Origin: Streptomyces catenulae
GTDB lineage: Bacteria; Actinomycetota; Actinomycetes; Streptomycetales; Streptomycetaceae
Direction: 5' to 3'
Length of the DNA: 64,000 bases
NCBI RefSeq assembly: GCF_000718015.1
Contig: NZ_JODY01000033.1
Span: 1-64,000, forward strand
The first letter of the stretch is position 1. Every line of letters begins with the position of its first letter. Shown piece by piece: positions 46,582 through 55,769 of the stretch. Made by a program: the position numbers and the translations under genes. The notes under the pieces were generated by a model. It was given only the letters and a program-made list of their open reading frames with translations. It ran no database searches and was not told the DNA's origin.

Positions 46582-46585
<4 letters not shown>
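46025..46585 (+). CDS. ECF-family RNA polymerase sigma factor
   Basis: A 186-residue sigma factor. Region 2 reads LPRLYRRAVMLAGSRHSAEDVVHETYLKLAQRP with PYAYAFTTALNIARDAYRR; region 4 reads MLTHRQAGIVILVDLDGYTLDQAAKILKVHRGTAARHRARALDRLRAHL. The ATG at 46025 follows GGGGGAGG by nine bases. The stop overlaps the GTG of the next gene (GTGA), which encodes a membrane protein that looks like its partner. The sigma factor probably responds to an envelope or extracellular signal. Confidence 0.9.
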
Positions 46586-47271
<686 letters not shown>

Positions 47272-47357
47272 CACGGCTCACCCAGGGCGGTGTCATACGG
47301 ATCGGGGGGCCCGGCCGTATGAGGGATGCCGGGTCCGCACTGCACGGGAGAGCAGCG

Positions 47358-47570
47358 ATGAAGGTACGAGCCATGTTCAACGGAGCCGTCGGCGCCGGGG
47401 TCCTCACCGTCGGACTGCTGGGCGCGGCGGGCGCCGTCACGGCGTCGTCGGCGGACGGCGACGGCGCGCCCGCCGCGGTGGACCGGGTGGTGCCGACCCA
47501 GCCGGGGCCCCCGGGGGAGGGGCCGCCGGGCCCCGCCGTGCCCCGGGTCCCGGCCCAGCGCACCCGGTAG
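47358..47570 (+). CDS. Small exported peptide, Pro-rich
   Basis: A 70-residue product. A signal peptide (MKVRAMFNGAVGAGVLTVGLLGAAGAVTASSA, likely cleaved after about residue 30) is followed by a mature part of about 40 residues rich in Pro, Gly and Ala. GGGAG lies seven bases before the ATG. It follows the sigma/membrane-protein pair by 86 bp and may be a target of that sigma factor or part of the same unit. The stop codon lies in a 22-bp tandem repeat shared with the end of the convergent gene. Confidence 0.68.
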   Translation: MKVRAMFNGAVGAGVLTVGLLGAAGAVTASSADGDGAPAAVDRVVPTQPGPPGEGPPGPAVPRVPAQRTR

Positions 47571-47614
47571 CGCCGGTCAGCGCCCCCGGTAGCGCCGGTC
47601 AGCGCCCCCGGTAG
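47564..47614. repeat. 22-bp tandem duplication spanning two convergent gene ends
   Basis: The 22-base unit beginning CCGGTAGCGCCGG occurs at 47564-47585 and 47586-47607, with a seven-base third partial copy. The first copy contains the stop of the small exported peptide (TAG) and the second contains the stop of the enoyl-CoA hydratase (TCA on the plus strand). It looks like a recent slippage duplication. Confidence 0.8.
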
Positions 47615-48468
47615 ACGGGGGTGCGGCGGTCCACGAACGCGGCGACGCCCTCCTGGGCGTCCGCCGTCGTCATGGTCAGCTCCTGAGCGGTGGCCTCGGC
47701 GGCGAACGCCGCACTCCGGTCGCCGTCCAGGGAGGCGTTGACCAGCTGTTTGGTGAGGGCGAGCGCCCTGGTGGGGGCGGCGGCCAGCCGGTCGGCCCAC
47801 TCCCGGGCGCGCTGCGGCAGCTCGTCGTCGGGGACCACCCGGTTGACCAGCCCCAGCCGCGCGGCGTCCGCGGCGGGCAGCGCGTCGCCGAAGAACATCA
47901 GCTCCTTCGCCCGCTGCGGGCCGATCAGCCGCGGCAGCAGATAGGCGCCGCCGCCGTCCGGCACCAGACCGCGGCGGACGAACACCTCGATGAACCGCGC
48001 CGACTCGGCGGCGAGCACCAGATCGCAGGCGAACGCCAGATGCGCGCCGAGCCCGGCGGCGGTGCCGTTGACGGCCGCGAGGACCGGCTTCTCGCAGTCC
48101 AGCACCGCCCCGACGAGCCGCTGCGCCCCGCCCCGGATCAGCCGCGCCACATCCCCGGCCACCCGCTCCCCGGACCCGCCCGCGCGGGGGGCCCGCAGAT
48201 CCGCCCCGGCACAGAACCCCTTGCCCCGCGCGGTGATCAGCACGGCCCGTACCGCGGGGTCGGCGGAGGCTTCCGCGAGCCGGTCGATGATGCGTTCGCG
48301 CTGGTCGGGGGTGAGGGCGTTATGGGCCTCGGGCCGGTTGAGGGTGAGCGTGGCGACGCCGTTGTCAGTGGTGTGCAGTATCAAGGAATCCGAGGCACCG
48401 GCCGCCGCGGCGGACGCGTCGGAGGTGCCGGGGGAATCGGGGGAGTCGGAGAGGGGGGCGGAGGTCAT
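47599..48468 (-). CDS. Enoyl-CoA hydratase/isomerase (crotonase family)
   Basis: A 289-residue crotonase-fold protein. The N-terminal 25 residues are Ser/Pro/Ala-rich and probably disordered. The CoA-binding and oxyanion segments are KGFCAGADLRAPR and NGTAAGLGAHLAFACDL. At the second catalytic position it has FVRRGLVPDGGGAYLLPRLIG, with Asp where hydratases often have Glu, so it may be an isomerase or a different crotonase. It follows the NDP-forming acyl-CoA synthetase gene on the same strand (148 bp between) and fits a beta-oxidation scheme. Confidence 0.9.
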   Translation of the reverse strand: MTSAPLSDSPDSPGTSDASAAAAGASDSLILHTTDNGVATLTLNRPEAHNALTPDQRERIIDRLAEASADPAVRAVLITARGKGFCAGADLRAPRAGGSGERVAGDVARLIRGGAQRLVGAVLDCEKPVLAAVNGTAAGLGAHLAFACDLVLAAESARFIEVFVRRGLVPDGGGAYLLPRLIGPQRAKELMFFGDALPAADAARLGLVNRVVPDDELPQRAREWADRLAAAPTRALALTKQLVNASLDGDRSAAFAAEATAQELTMTTADAQEGVAAFVDRRTPVYRGR

Positions 48469-48616
48469 GGGGGCGTGGCTCCTGGGGATGTGGGTGCGGT
48501 GGCTGCCGGTGCTGCTGCGGTGGTGGCCGGGCGCGCGCGGCGGCGCGGGGGCGGGCGGTACGTGTCCCGGGCGCGGCGGGTGCGGGCCGGTGCGGTGTGG
48601 TCCGGTGCGGGGCGGG

Positions 48617-50866
48617 TCAGTGGCAGACGGCGAGCGCGTCCAGCGCCACCGCGCCCTGCCCCCGGGGGAGCACCACCAGCGGATTGATGTCCAGCTCGGC
48701 GAGGCCACCGTCGAGTTCGAGCGCCATCCGCTGGACCCGCAGCACCACCTCCACCAGCGCGTCGACGTCCGCGGGCGGCGCGCCCCGGACGCCCTCCAGC
48801 AGGGCGTGGCCGCGGAGTTCGCCGAGCATCGCGCGGGCCTGCTCCTCGCCGAAGGGCGGCACCCCGACCGCGACGTCCTGGAGCACCTCCACCAGCACCC
48901 CGCCGAGCCCGACGGTCACGGTCGGCCCGAAGAGGCTGTCGCGGGTGACGCCCACGACCATCTCGACGCCCCGCTCGATCATCTGGCAGACCAGCACCCC
49001 GTCCAGCGGCACGCCCTCGCAGCGGGCGATCTCGGTCAGTTCGCGATAGGCGTCCCGGACCTGGCTGGCGGAGGTCAGACCCACCTTGACCAGCCCCAGT
49101 TCGCTCTTGTGCGCCAGCTGCGGCCCGGATGCCTTCATGACGACGGGGTAGCCGACCAGGCTCGCCGCCCGTACCGCCGCCGCCGCGCTGGTCACCAACT
49201 GCTCCCGTGGTACGCGGATGCCGTACGCGCGCAGCAGCTGCTTCGCCGCGTGCTCGCTGAGCTGGGTGCCCGGGCGCAGCAGGGCGCGGGCCTTGCGGGC
49301 GGACGGCGAGAGGGTGCGCGGGGCGTCGTCGAAGGGGGAGCGGTAGTCGGCCGTGAAGCGGTGGTGGCCGAGATAGGCGCGGACGGCGGTGACGCAGTTG
49401 CCGAAGGTGCGGAAGGTCGCCACCCGCGAGGAGCCCAGCAGCGTGGAGCGGTACGCCTCCTCGGTGCCGACGGGCGAGCCCCACACCACGCACACCAGCT
49501 TGTCGGTGCGTTCGGCGGCGGCCACCAGGTCCCGGGCGAGTTTGTCGCTCATCGGGGGGAACGGTCCGGTGATCGGGCAGATCAGCACGCCGACGGACGG
49601 GTCGTCGAGGATCGCGTCGATGATCTTCGGGCCGCGGTGGTCGCCGACCGGGTGGCCGCCGTTGTCGATCGGGTTGGCGACGTTCAGGTAGTCGGGTATC
49701 CACCGGTGCAGTTCGGTCTGCTTGGCGTCGGAGAGGACGGGCAGGTGCAGCCCCGCGGCGGTCGCCAGGTCCGCGAAGTGGGCGCCGGTGCCCCCGGAGA
49801 TCGAATAGACCGCGACGCCCTCGGCGAGCGGCTTCCGGGCCCGGGCCAGCAGCGCCGCGGTGTCCTGGAGCTCGTCCAGCCCGTCCACCCGGATGACGCC
49901 GAACTGCCGCATCGCCGCGTCGACGACGCCGTCCGCGCCGGTGAGTTTGCCGGTGTGGGAGGCGGCGGTGCGGGCGCCGGTCTCCGTACGGCCGACCTTC
50001 ACGGCGACGACGGGTACGCCCGCGCGGGCGGCGTGGTCGGCGGCGAGCAGGAAGCTGCGGCCGTCCTTCAGCCCTTCCACATACGCGGCGATGGCGCCGA
50101 CCTCGGGACGGGAGGCGAAGTAGGAGAGGAAGTCGGCGGTCTCCAGATCGGCCTCGTTGCCGGTCGGGGCCCAGTGCGTCAGGCGGATGCCCAGCTCCTG
50201 GAGGGCGAAGACCGGGCGGCCCTGGTGGCCTGACTGGGTGATCAGGGCGATCGAGGGCCCGTCGAGGTCGTCGCGGAACGACTCGAAGGCGTTGAGGTTG
50301 GTGTTCGGCCCGAGCAGCCGGACGCCGGAGCGCCGGACGGCGTCCGCCAGGCGCTCCTGGGCGGCGGCGCCGTCCGCGCCGGTCTCGGCGAAGCCGGAGG
50401 CGAACGCCACCGCGAACGACACCCCGGCCGCGGGCAGTTGCTCGATGACCGGCACCGGGTCGGCGACGAGCAGCACCGCGAGGTCGACCGGTTCCGGGAG
50501 GTCGGCGACGGTCGGGTGGCAGACGCGGTCGAAGACGGTGCGCCGTCCGGGGTTCACCGGGTGCAGCCGGGCGCCGACGCGGTCGGCCCAGGCGATCAGC
50601 TGCCGGGTGATGCCGGTGTTGGGACGGCCCTCGCTGTCGGACGCGCCGACGACCGCCACCGAGGCGGGCCGGAAGAAGCGGTCCAGGTCGGGCACGGCGG
50701 CGGACAGCGGACGGCCGCTGACGTCGAGGTCGGCCGCGGCTCCGGGGCGTCCGTCCGGGGACGGAGGGACCGTGCCGTGTGCGGTGTGGGGTGGTTGCTC
50801 CCCGCAGGCCACGACGCGGGCCGGGCGGGAGTGAGTGCTGAGGGTGCCGTGAGTCGATCCAAGCAT
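48617..50866 (-). CDS. NDP-forming acyl-CoA synthetase (acetate-CoA ligase family)
   Basis: A 749-residue protein with the fused alpha and beta parts of ADP-forming acyl-CoA synthetases. The CoA-binding domain (about 60-190) is FFRPASVAVVGASDSEGRPNTG, a succinyl-CoA-synthetase-like region follows with VKVGRTETGARTAASHTGKLTG (site of the phosphohistidine), and the C-terminal ATP-grasp (about 530-749) has YPVVMKASGPQLAHKSELGLVKVG and LDINPLVV. It would activate a carboxylic acid with CoA, the entry step for the pathway. Two tandem palindromes lie upstream. Confidence 0.91.
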   Translation of the reverse strand: MLGSTHGTLSTHSRPARVVACGEQPPHTAHGTVPPSPDGRPGAAADLDVSGRPLSAAVPDLDRFFRPASVAVVGASDSEGRPNTGITRQLIAWADRVGARLHPVNPGRRTVFDRVCHPTVADLPEPVDLAVLLVADPVPVIEQLPAAGVSFAVAFASGFAETGADGAAAQERLADAVRRSGVRLLGPNTNLNAFESFRDDLDGPSIALITQSGHQGRPVFALQELGIRLTHWAPTGNEADLETADFLSYFASRPEVGAIAAYVEGLKDGRSFLLAADHAARAGVPVVAVKVGRTETGARTAASHTGKLTGADGVVDAAMRQFGVIRVDGLDELQDTAALLARARKPLAEGVAVYSISGGTGAHFADLATAAGLHLPVLSDAKQTELHRWIPDYLNVANPIDNGGHPVGDHRGPKIIDAILDDPSVGVLICPITGPFPPMSDKLARDLVAAAERTDKLVCVVWGSPVGTEEAYRSTLLGSSRVATFRTFGNCVTAVRAYLGHHRFTADYRSPFDDAPRTLSPSARKARALLRPGTQLSEHAAKQLLRAYGIRVPREQLVTSAAAAVRAASLVGYPVVMKASGPQLAHKSELGLVKVGLTSASQVRDAYRELTEIARCEGVPLDGVLVCQMIERGVEMVVGVTRDSLFGPTVTVGLGGVLVEVLQDVAVGVPPFGEEQARAMLGELRGHALLEGVRGAPPADVDALVEVVLRVQRMALELDGGLAELDINPLVVLPRGQGAVALDALAVCH

Positions 50867-50904
50867 CGCAGTCGCCCGCTCCTCTGTGACGGCGGCTCTC
50901 CGTG

Positions 50905-50944
50905 CTGACGCGCGGTCAGATTACTGGAACTGACGGTCTGTCAG
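50905..50944. promoter_or_regulatory. TetR-type palindromes, tandem sites 4a and 4b (acyl-CoA synthetase)
   Basis: CTGACG-cgc-GGTCAG (50905-50919) and CTGACG-gtc-TGTCAG (50930-50944), each with one arm mismatch, centred 25 bp apart. They lie 39-78 bp before the acyl-CoA synthetase start, and site 5 is only 120 bp further on towards the divergent DoxX gene. Confidence 0.75.
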
Positions 50945-51064
50945 GAATGGGGCTGCACGGAAAGGTTCCGGTGGGCGGCGCCGGATGGCCGACGGGGCAA
51001 CTCCCGCCCCGTTCCGGCCTCTTGCGCGTCCGCGTCCGGATCGGCTGAACTGGCTCCGCCGTAA

Positions 51065-51081
51065 CTGACGTAGCGTCAGAT
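51065..51081. promoter_or_regulatory. TetR-type palindrome, site 5 (DoxX-DUF35 operon)
   Basis: CTGACG-tag-CGTCAG, perfect 6-bp arms, followed by AT. It lies 37 bp before the DoxX start. Confidence 0.86.
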
Positions 51082-51116
51082 GTGGTCATGGGGCTCTTCG
51101 AAGGAGGACGCGCGCG

Positions 51117-51569
51117 ATGCAGACGATCTGGCTCGGCGGGGCCGAATGGCTCGCCGTGCTCCGTATCGGCCTCGGCCTGTGGTGGCTGGAGAGCTGGCGG
51201 CACAAGGACAAGAAGGCGTGGTTCGCGCGCGGCACCGGCATCGCCTGGGCCGCGGACGTCGCCGACCGGCACCGCTGGGGTGTGGTGCGGCGGGGGTTCG
51301 ACGCGGTGGTGCGGCCGTACCCGAAGACGATGGCGTACCTCGTCGTGTATGCGGAACTGGCCCTCGGGCTGGGGCTGGTGCTCGGCTTCCTCACCCCGGT
51401 CGCGCTGGTCGGCGGGGCGGTGCTCAACCTCCTCTACCTGGCCTTGATGATCCACGACTGGGCGGAGCAGGGGCAGAACGGCATGATGGCGCTGATCTCG
51501 CTGGTCGGCCTCTTCGCGCTGTGCGGCCAGAGCTGGTCGCTGGACGCGGCGCTGGGACTGTTCCGGTGA
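51117..51569 (+). CDS. DoxX-family membrane protein
   Basis: A 150-residue protein with about four hydrophobic segments (WLAVLRIGLGLWWL, YLVVYAELALGLGLVLGFL, VGGAVLNLLYLALM and MALISLVGLFALC). The DoxX group includes small membrane partners of quinone-linked oxidoreductases and redox systems. A GGAGGA site precedes the ATG. Its stop overlaps the start of the DUF35 gene (GTGA). Its role in the cluster is unclear; electron transfer at the membrane from a dehydrogenase is one possibility. Confidence 0.85.
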   Translation: MQTIWLGGAEWLAVLRIGLGLWWLESWRHKDKKAWFARGTGIAWAADVADRHRWGVVRRGFDAVVRPYPKTMAYLVVYAELALGLGLVLGFLTPVALVGGAVLNLLYLALMIHDWAEQGQNGMMALISLVGLFALCGQSWSLDAALGLFR

Positions 51570-52045
51570 CGGGCGGGACGGCGGGCGGGAGGAGCACGGT
51601 CCGCTTCGATCTGCCGGAGACCGACGCGTTCACCCGCCCGTACTGGGAGGCTGCCGCGGCCGGACGGCTGCTGCTGCGCCGGTGCCGGGCCGAGGGGTGC
51701 GGTGCGGCGCACCACTATCCGCGCGAGTTCTGCCCGCGCTGCTGGAGCGAGGACGTGGTGTGGGAGCGGGCGTCCGGCCGCGCCACGCTCTACACCTGGT
51801 CGGTGGTGCACCGTAACGACCTGCCGCCGTTCGGCGAGCGCGTCCCGTACGTCGCCGCCGTGGTGGAGCTGGCCGAGGGGCCCCGGATGATGACCCAGAT
51901 CGTCGACTGTCCCGCGGCGGGGCTGCGGATCGGGATGGCGCTGCGGGTCGCGTTCCGGGACATCGGGCCGGGGGAGGCGACGTCCGGGGCGGGGACGGAC
52001 GTGGTCATTCCGGTGTTCCGGCCGGAGGAAGGGGCCGGGAGCTGA
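51566..52045 (+). CDS. Zn-ribbon/OB-fold DUF35 protein (ChsH2/Ltp2-partner type)
   Basis: A 159-residue protein. The rubredoxin-like zinc ribbon uses RCRAEGCGAAHHYPREFCPRC, and the OB-fold follows with TLYTWSVVHRNDLPPFGERVPYVAAVVEL. DUF35 proteins pair with thiolase-like enzymes; in steroid side-chain breakdown the DUF35 part of ChsH2 forms a complex with the aldolase Ltp2. The thiolase-like gene of this window lies 5 kb away at 57087-58286, and both are preceded by the same palindrome. The GTG start at 51566 overlaps the DoxX stop. Confidence 0.88.
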   Translation: MTGGTAGGRSTVRFDLPETDAFTRPYWEAAAAGRLLLRRCRAEGCGAAHHYPREFCPRCWSEDVVWERASGRATLYTWSVVHRNDLPPFGERVPYVAAVVELAEGPRMMTQIVDCPAAGLRIGMALRVAFRDIGPGEATSGAGTDVVIPVFRPEEGAGS

Positions 52046-52135
52046 GCCGTCCGCCCCGCCGTCCGGCCCGGTGCGCCGCCCCCGACGTGGGAAAAGTCGG
52101 TGGAGCGGCGCCCCGGGCGCGGGCATCCTGTGGCG

Positions 52136-52630
52136 ATGCAGATCCAGATCCGAGAAGCCACCGCCGCCGACTGGCCCGCCGTCTGGGCGTTCTTCCGCCC
52201 GATCGTCGCCGCCGGTGAGACGTACACCTACCCGCGCGACCTCGACGAGGCGAGCGCGCGGGAGCTGTGGCTGCTCCGCCCGCCGGGGCGGACCGTCGTC
52301 GCCGTGGACGGGGCGGGCACGGTCCTCGGCTCGGCGAAGATGAACCCCAACCACCTGGGCGCCGCCGACCACATCGCCGGTGCCAGCTTCATGGTGGACC
52401 CCGGCCACGGCGGTCGGGGCGTCGGACGGGCCCTCGGGGAGCACGTCCTCGCGTGGGCGCGCGCCGAGGGGTACCGCGCGATGCAGTTCAACGCGGTGGT
52501 GGAGACCAACACCGGCGCGGTGGCCCTGTGGCGTTCGCTCGGCTTCCGGATCCTGGCCACCCTCCCGGAGGGCTTCCGCCACCCCACCAAGGGCTATGTG
52601 GGCCTGCACATCATGTTCCAGGAGCTGTGA
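52136..52630 (+). CDS. GNAT-family N-acetyltransferase
   Basis: A 164-residue GNAT protein with VLGSAKMNPNHLGAADHIAGASFMV (beta-4), the acetyl-CoA loop DPGHGGRGVGRALGEHVL and the C-terminal QFNAVVETNTGAVALWRSLGF. It begins at ATG 52136. The substrate cannot be told. No palindrome is nearby, and it is probably not part of the catabolic system, though it lies 90 bp downstream of the DUF35 gene on the same strand. Confidence 0.88.
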   Translation: MQIQIREATAADWPAVWAFFRPIVAAGETYTYPRDLDEASARELWLLRPPGRTVVAVDGAGTVLGSAKMNPNHLGAADHIAGASFMVDPGHGGRGVGRALGEHVLAWARAEGYRAMQFNAVVETNTGAVALWRSLGFRILATLPEGFRHPTKGYVGLHIMFQEL

Positions 52631-52689
52631 CGGGGCGGTGAGCGGCGGCGCCGGGCGCGGCGGCGCAGCCGGCCGCTCCCGCCGCCCCG

Positions 52690-53247
52690 TCAGCGGGCCC
52701 GGTCGCCCCGTGGCCCGGTGCCGTCGACCGTGGTCGGCGTCCCGTCCGGGGCGAACGGGCGGCGGAAGGTGAAGGCGTGCGCGGTGGCGCCGTGGCCGTG
52801 GAGGCGTTCCAGCCGGGCGACGCCGTCCTGCCAGGTGGGGGTGGCGCCGTCGGGGGCCCACCAGAGCATGTAGCCGGGGTGCGCCGCCCGCTCGAACCAG
52901 TCGTACCGCCTGTTCATCGCGGCACGGTGCAGTCCGGTGTAGAGGGCGTCGAAGGCGGAGCGCGGGTCGGTCCAGAGCGAGAGGGTCGCGGCCAGGGCGA
53001 GGGTTTCCGGCGTACGGCCCCTGTCGTACCAGGCCGGGACGGTGAACCGGCCCCAGGCGCCCCAGTCCAGGTCGAAGTGGCTGCCCCGGGGGCCGTCCGC
53101 CGCTTCGGCGTGGGCGAGGTATCCGGGGTGGTGGCTGATCGTCCGGTAGACGGCCTCGGCGCCGTCGTGGAACTCGCGCATGAGGGGTGTGGGATCGGTG
53201 AGCGGCGACTTCAGGATGCCGAACGTGTACAGAGCGAGAGCGGGCAT
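52690..53247 (-). CDS. DUF3291-like protein
   Basis: A 185-residue soluble protein with the pattern LYTFGILKSPLTDPTPLMREFHD, SLWTDPRSAFDALYTGLHRAAMNRRYDWFE and HPGYMLWWAPDGATPTWQDGVARLERLHGHG, which is that of the DUF3291 family (a dimeric alpha/beta-barrel-like fold of unknown role). A GGGAGA site precedes the ATG. It is divergent from the alpha/beta hydrolase gene. Confidence 0.8.
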   Translation of the reverse strand: MPALALYTFGILKSPLTDPTPLMREFHDGAEAVYRTISHHPGYLAHAEAADGPRGSHFDLDWGAWGRFTVPAWYDRGRTPETLALAATLSLWTDPRSAFDALYTGLHRAAMNRRYDWFERAAHPGYMLWWAPDGATPTWQDGVARLERLHGHGATAHAFTFRRPFAPDGTPTTVDGTGPRGDRAR

Positions 53248-53576
53248 GTGTCTCTCCCTGGTCGGGCTGACGGGTGTGGACACGGTGCGGTGGTGTGCGC
53301 GGGGCGGGTGCGTGGGGCGTGACCGGCTCGTCCGGTAGGGGACGGCCCGGCCTGAACGGGCCCGGTACGGCCCTGGGCGACCACCGGGGACGAGGTGAAG
53401 GTAGCCGCCTCCGCGCGCCCTGTCGACGTTGCGTTTTCCCTGCACAAGTGCCCTTCCGCCAGCGGTCCTCGCGGGATCCGGGGCGGTGTTCCGGCCGCCG
53501 CCGGGGGAGCGCGCACCGGCCCGGACGGCGCCCTCGGGGGCTGTGCTCCCGCGCCCCGTTCCGGCAGACTGCCGCT
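53248..53576. other. Divergent intergenic region, nothing specific seen
   Basis: About 330 bp between the DUF3291 gene and the alpha/beta hydrolase gene. It must hold both promoters, but I find no clear -10/-35 pair, inverted repeat or copy of the TetR palindrome. Confidence 0.6.
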
Positions 53577-54458
53577 ATGCCGATCATCGACGTAGCGCCC
53601 GGAATCTCCCTCGCCCACGAGTGCTTCGGCGACCCCGACGACGCCCCGGTGCTGCTCGTGATGGGCCTCGGCGCGCAGATGATCGCCTGGGACGAGGGGC
53701 TCTGCCGGGCGCTCGCGGACCGTGGCCGCCATGTGATCCGGTTCGACAACCGCGACTGCGGGCGGTCGACCGCCTTCGACGACCACCCCGTGGACATGGC
53801 CCGGTTCATCGAGACCGTCAAGGCGGGAGACCTCGCCGCCGCCCTCGCGATGGTGCCGTACCGGCTCACCGACATGGCCGACGACGGGTTCGCGCTGCTC
53901 ACCGCGTTGGGCATCGAGCGGGCCCATGTCGTCGGCGCCTCGATGGGCGGCATGATCGCGCAGCGGATGGCGCTGACCCGGCCGGAGCGGGTGCTGAGCC
54001 TGACGTCCATGATGTCCACGACCGGCGAGCCGGAGTACGGCCGCTCCACCCCCGAGGCCCGGGCGGGGCTCTTCGGCCCGCGCCCCGACGACCGGGCGGG
54101 GTACATCGCGGCGGCCGAACGCGAGCTGGTGTGGGCCTCGCGGCGGTACGGCGACGCCGACGAGCTGCGGCGGCTGGCCGCCGAGAGCTACGACCGCGGC
54201 CACCACCCCGGCGGCGTCGCGCGGCAGATGGGCGCGATGGTCCTCGACGGCTCCCGCGCGGACGCGCTGCGCGGGCTGCGGGTGCCGACGCTGGTGATCC
54301 ACGGTCTGGACGACACCCTGATCGACCCCAGCGGCGGCCGCCGCACCGCGGAGCTGGTGCCCGGCGCCGAACTGCTGCTCGTCCCGGACATGGGCCACGA
54401 CCGGCCGCGCCCGCTCTGGCCCGTTCTCGTCGACGCGATGGCCCGCCACACGGCCTGA
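53577..54458 (+). CDS. Alpha/beta hydrolase
   Basis: A 293-residue cytoplasmic hydrolase. The oxyanion segment is LLVMGLGAQMIAWDEGLC, RFDNRDCGRST is typical of the carboxylesterase/aclacinomycin-methylesterase group, and the triad is GASMGGM (Ser), IHGLDDTLI (Asp) and DMGHDRP (His). The substrate is unknown; esters or lactones of polyketide-like compounds are common for close relatives. It starts at ATG 53577 without a strong ribosome-binding site. Confidence 0.9.
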   Translation: MPIIDVAPGISLAHECFGDPDDAPVLLVMGLGAQMIAWDEGLCRALADRGRHVIRFDNRDCGRSTAFDDHPVDMARFIETVKAGDLAAALAMVPYRLTDMADDGFALLTALGIERAHVVGASMGGMIAQRMALTRPERVLSLTSMMSTTGEPEYGRSTPEARAGLFGPRPDDRAGYIAAAERELVWASRRYGDADELRRLAAESYDRGHHPGGVARQMGAMVLDGSRADALRGLRVPTLVIHGLDDTLIDPSGGRRTAELVPGAELLLVPDMGHDRPRPLWPVLVDAMARHTA

Positions 54459-54482
54459 GACCTCGCCGGAGCGCCCGCCCGG

Positions 54483-55214
54483 CTACGGCCAGAGCAGCTC
54501 CCGCCGCCATGTGGCGCCGTCCTTGCGGTAGTTGAGCCGTACGTGGCGGCGCCGGGCGTCGCCCTGGAAGAACTCGGCGGTCTCCGCGCGCAGGGTGTAG
54601 CGGGTCCAGTCGGGCACCGGGGCGTCCGGTTCGCGGACCGCGCGGTCCCAGGCGGCGTCGGCGGCGCGGTCCAGTTCGGCGGCCGAGCCGAGCACCTCGC
54701 TCTGCCGCCCGACCAGCGCCGCGGCCAGCGAACCGGTGGACCGCCCGTGCAGCGCCGCCGCGCTCTCCCCGGGGTCGGCCGCGGTGACCGTCCCCTCGAT
54801 CCGGACCTGACGGCCGACCGCCGCCCAGTAGAAGAGCAGCGCGGCGCGGGGCCGGTCGGCCAGTTCGCGCCCCTTGCGGCTGCCCCGGTGGGAGCCGAAG
54901 TGCCAGCCCCGCTCGTCGGCGTCGTGCAGCATCACGATGCGTACGGAAGGGTCCCCGGCGGCGTCCGCGGTGGCCAGCGTCATGGTGTGCGGCTCGGGCT
55001 GCCCGGCCTCGGCGGCCTCGCGCAGCCAGCGGCGGAAGAGCGGCAACGGCGCGTCCGGCGCCTGCGACGCGTCGAACGACGGCAGCGGATGGTCCCAGAC
55101 CCGCAGCCCGCGCAGCAGTTCACGGAAGGCGCGGTCCGCGTCGTACGGGGCGTCGGGGGACGGCACGGGCGCCTCGGCGGCGTCCCGGCCCGGGTTCATG
55201 GAGTCTTCGGCCAT
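54483..55214 (-). CDS. Pyridoxamine 5'-phosphate oxidase family protein (PdxH-like)
   Basis: A 243-residue FMN flavoprotein. It has PHTMTLATADAAGDPSVRIVML, SHRGSRKGRELADRPRAALLFYW and GRQVRIEGTV. The end, AEFFQGDARRRHVRLNYRKDGATWRRELLWP, keeps the PdxH C-terminal pattern but differs from the canonical EFWQG...RLHDR. It may be a true PNP oxidase or a related PdxH-like flavin enzyme. The ATG at 55214 gives MAEDSMNPGRD; a later ATG (MNPGRD) is equally possible. Confidence 0.85.
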   Translation of the reverse strand: MAEDSMNPGRDAAEAPVPSPDAPYDADRAFRELLRGLRVWDHPLPSFDASQAPDAPLPLFRRWLREAAEAGQPEPHTMTLATADAAGDPSVRIVMLHDADERGWHFGSHRGSRKGRELADRPRAALLFYWAAVGRQVRIEGTVTAADPGESAAALHGRSTGSLAAALVGRQSEVLGSAAELDRAADAAWDRAVREPDAPVPDWTRYTLRAETAEFFQGDARRRHVRLNYRKDGATWRRELLWP

Positions 55215-55769
55215 GGCGGGCAGGGTACGGGGGGTTCGGCGCCGGGCGGTGGGGCGGACGGAGGGCGGGGCGGGGTCGGGCCCGGTGGCGGCCGGGCCGC
55301 GCGTGCGGGCCGAGCGCGGGGCCGTGGCGGGCTGACCAGGTCCGCAGGTCGGGACGGGCCAGGCACAGGCCGGGCGCAGGCCAGCCGCAAGCCGGGCACG
55401 GGCCCCGCTCGCGCCCTCCGCCGACCGGAAAACCCGTGGCGCCGCCGCCCGTTGTCCGCCTACCGTCCTCGTATGCATTTCCTCCAGTTCTACGGCTGAT
55501 CAGGCCGGGCGCCCGCGCCCGCCCCCGTCCCGCTCCCCGGTCGACCGGCTCCCGTGCCGGTCCGTGCCGCGCCGTTCCCGTGCCCGCGCCGCGGCCGGGA
55601 CCGCGGCCGTCCCGTGACGCCCGGAACCGCTGACGCCTGAGCGCGTCCGCGCCCCGGACGCCGCGCCGCACCCGGGGACGCGGGCCTCGTCCGCGTGCCG
55701 TCATGGCGTCCGTTCGTCCGGCCGCCCGCTCACGGCACCCCGTACCCGTAGACCGAGCAGAGGATTGTC
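55215..55769. other. Long GC-rich leader region before the macrolide glycosyltransferase
   Basis: About 555 bp. The right half is a run of C/G-rich sequence with several possible stems (for example GGGAC/GTCCC near 55598-55614). The only coding candidate is an eight-codon frame at 55473-55499. The distance of 270 bases from that frame to the glycosyltransferase suggests a long untranslated leader, or a separate promoter I cannot see. Confidence 0.6.
55473..55499 (+). CDS. Possible eight-residue leader peptide (MHFLQFYG)
   Basis: ATG CAT TTC CTC CAG TTC TAC GGC TGA. TACCGT, a good -10 match (TAnnnT), lies six bases before the ATG, as in leaderless Streptomyces transcripts; there is no ribosome-binding site. 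It stands 270 bases before a macrolide-inactivating glycosyltransferase gene. Short leader peptides that stall macrolide-bound ribosomes are a known way to induce such genes, but this peptide does not match a stalling motif I know. Confidence 0.35.
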   Translation: MHFLQFYG

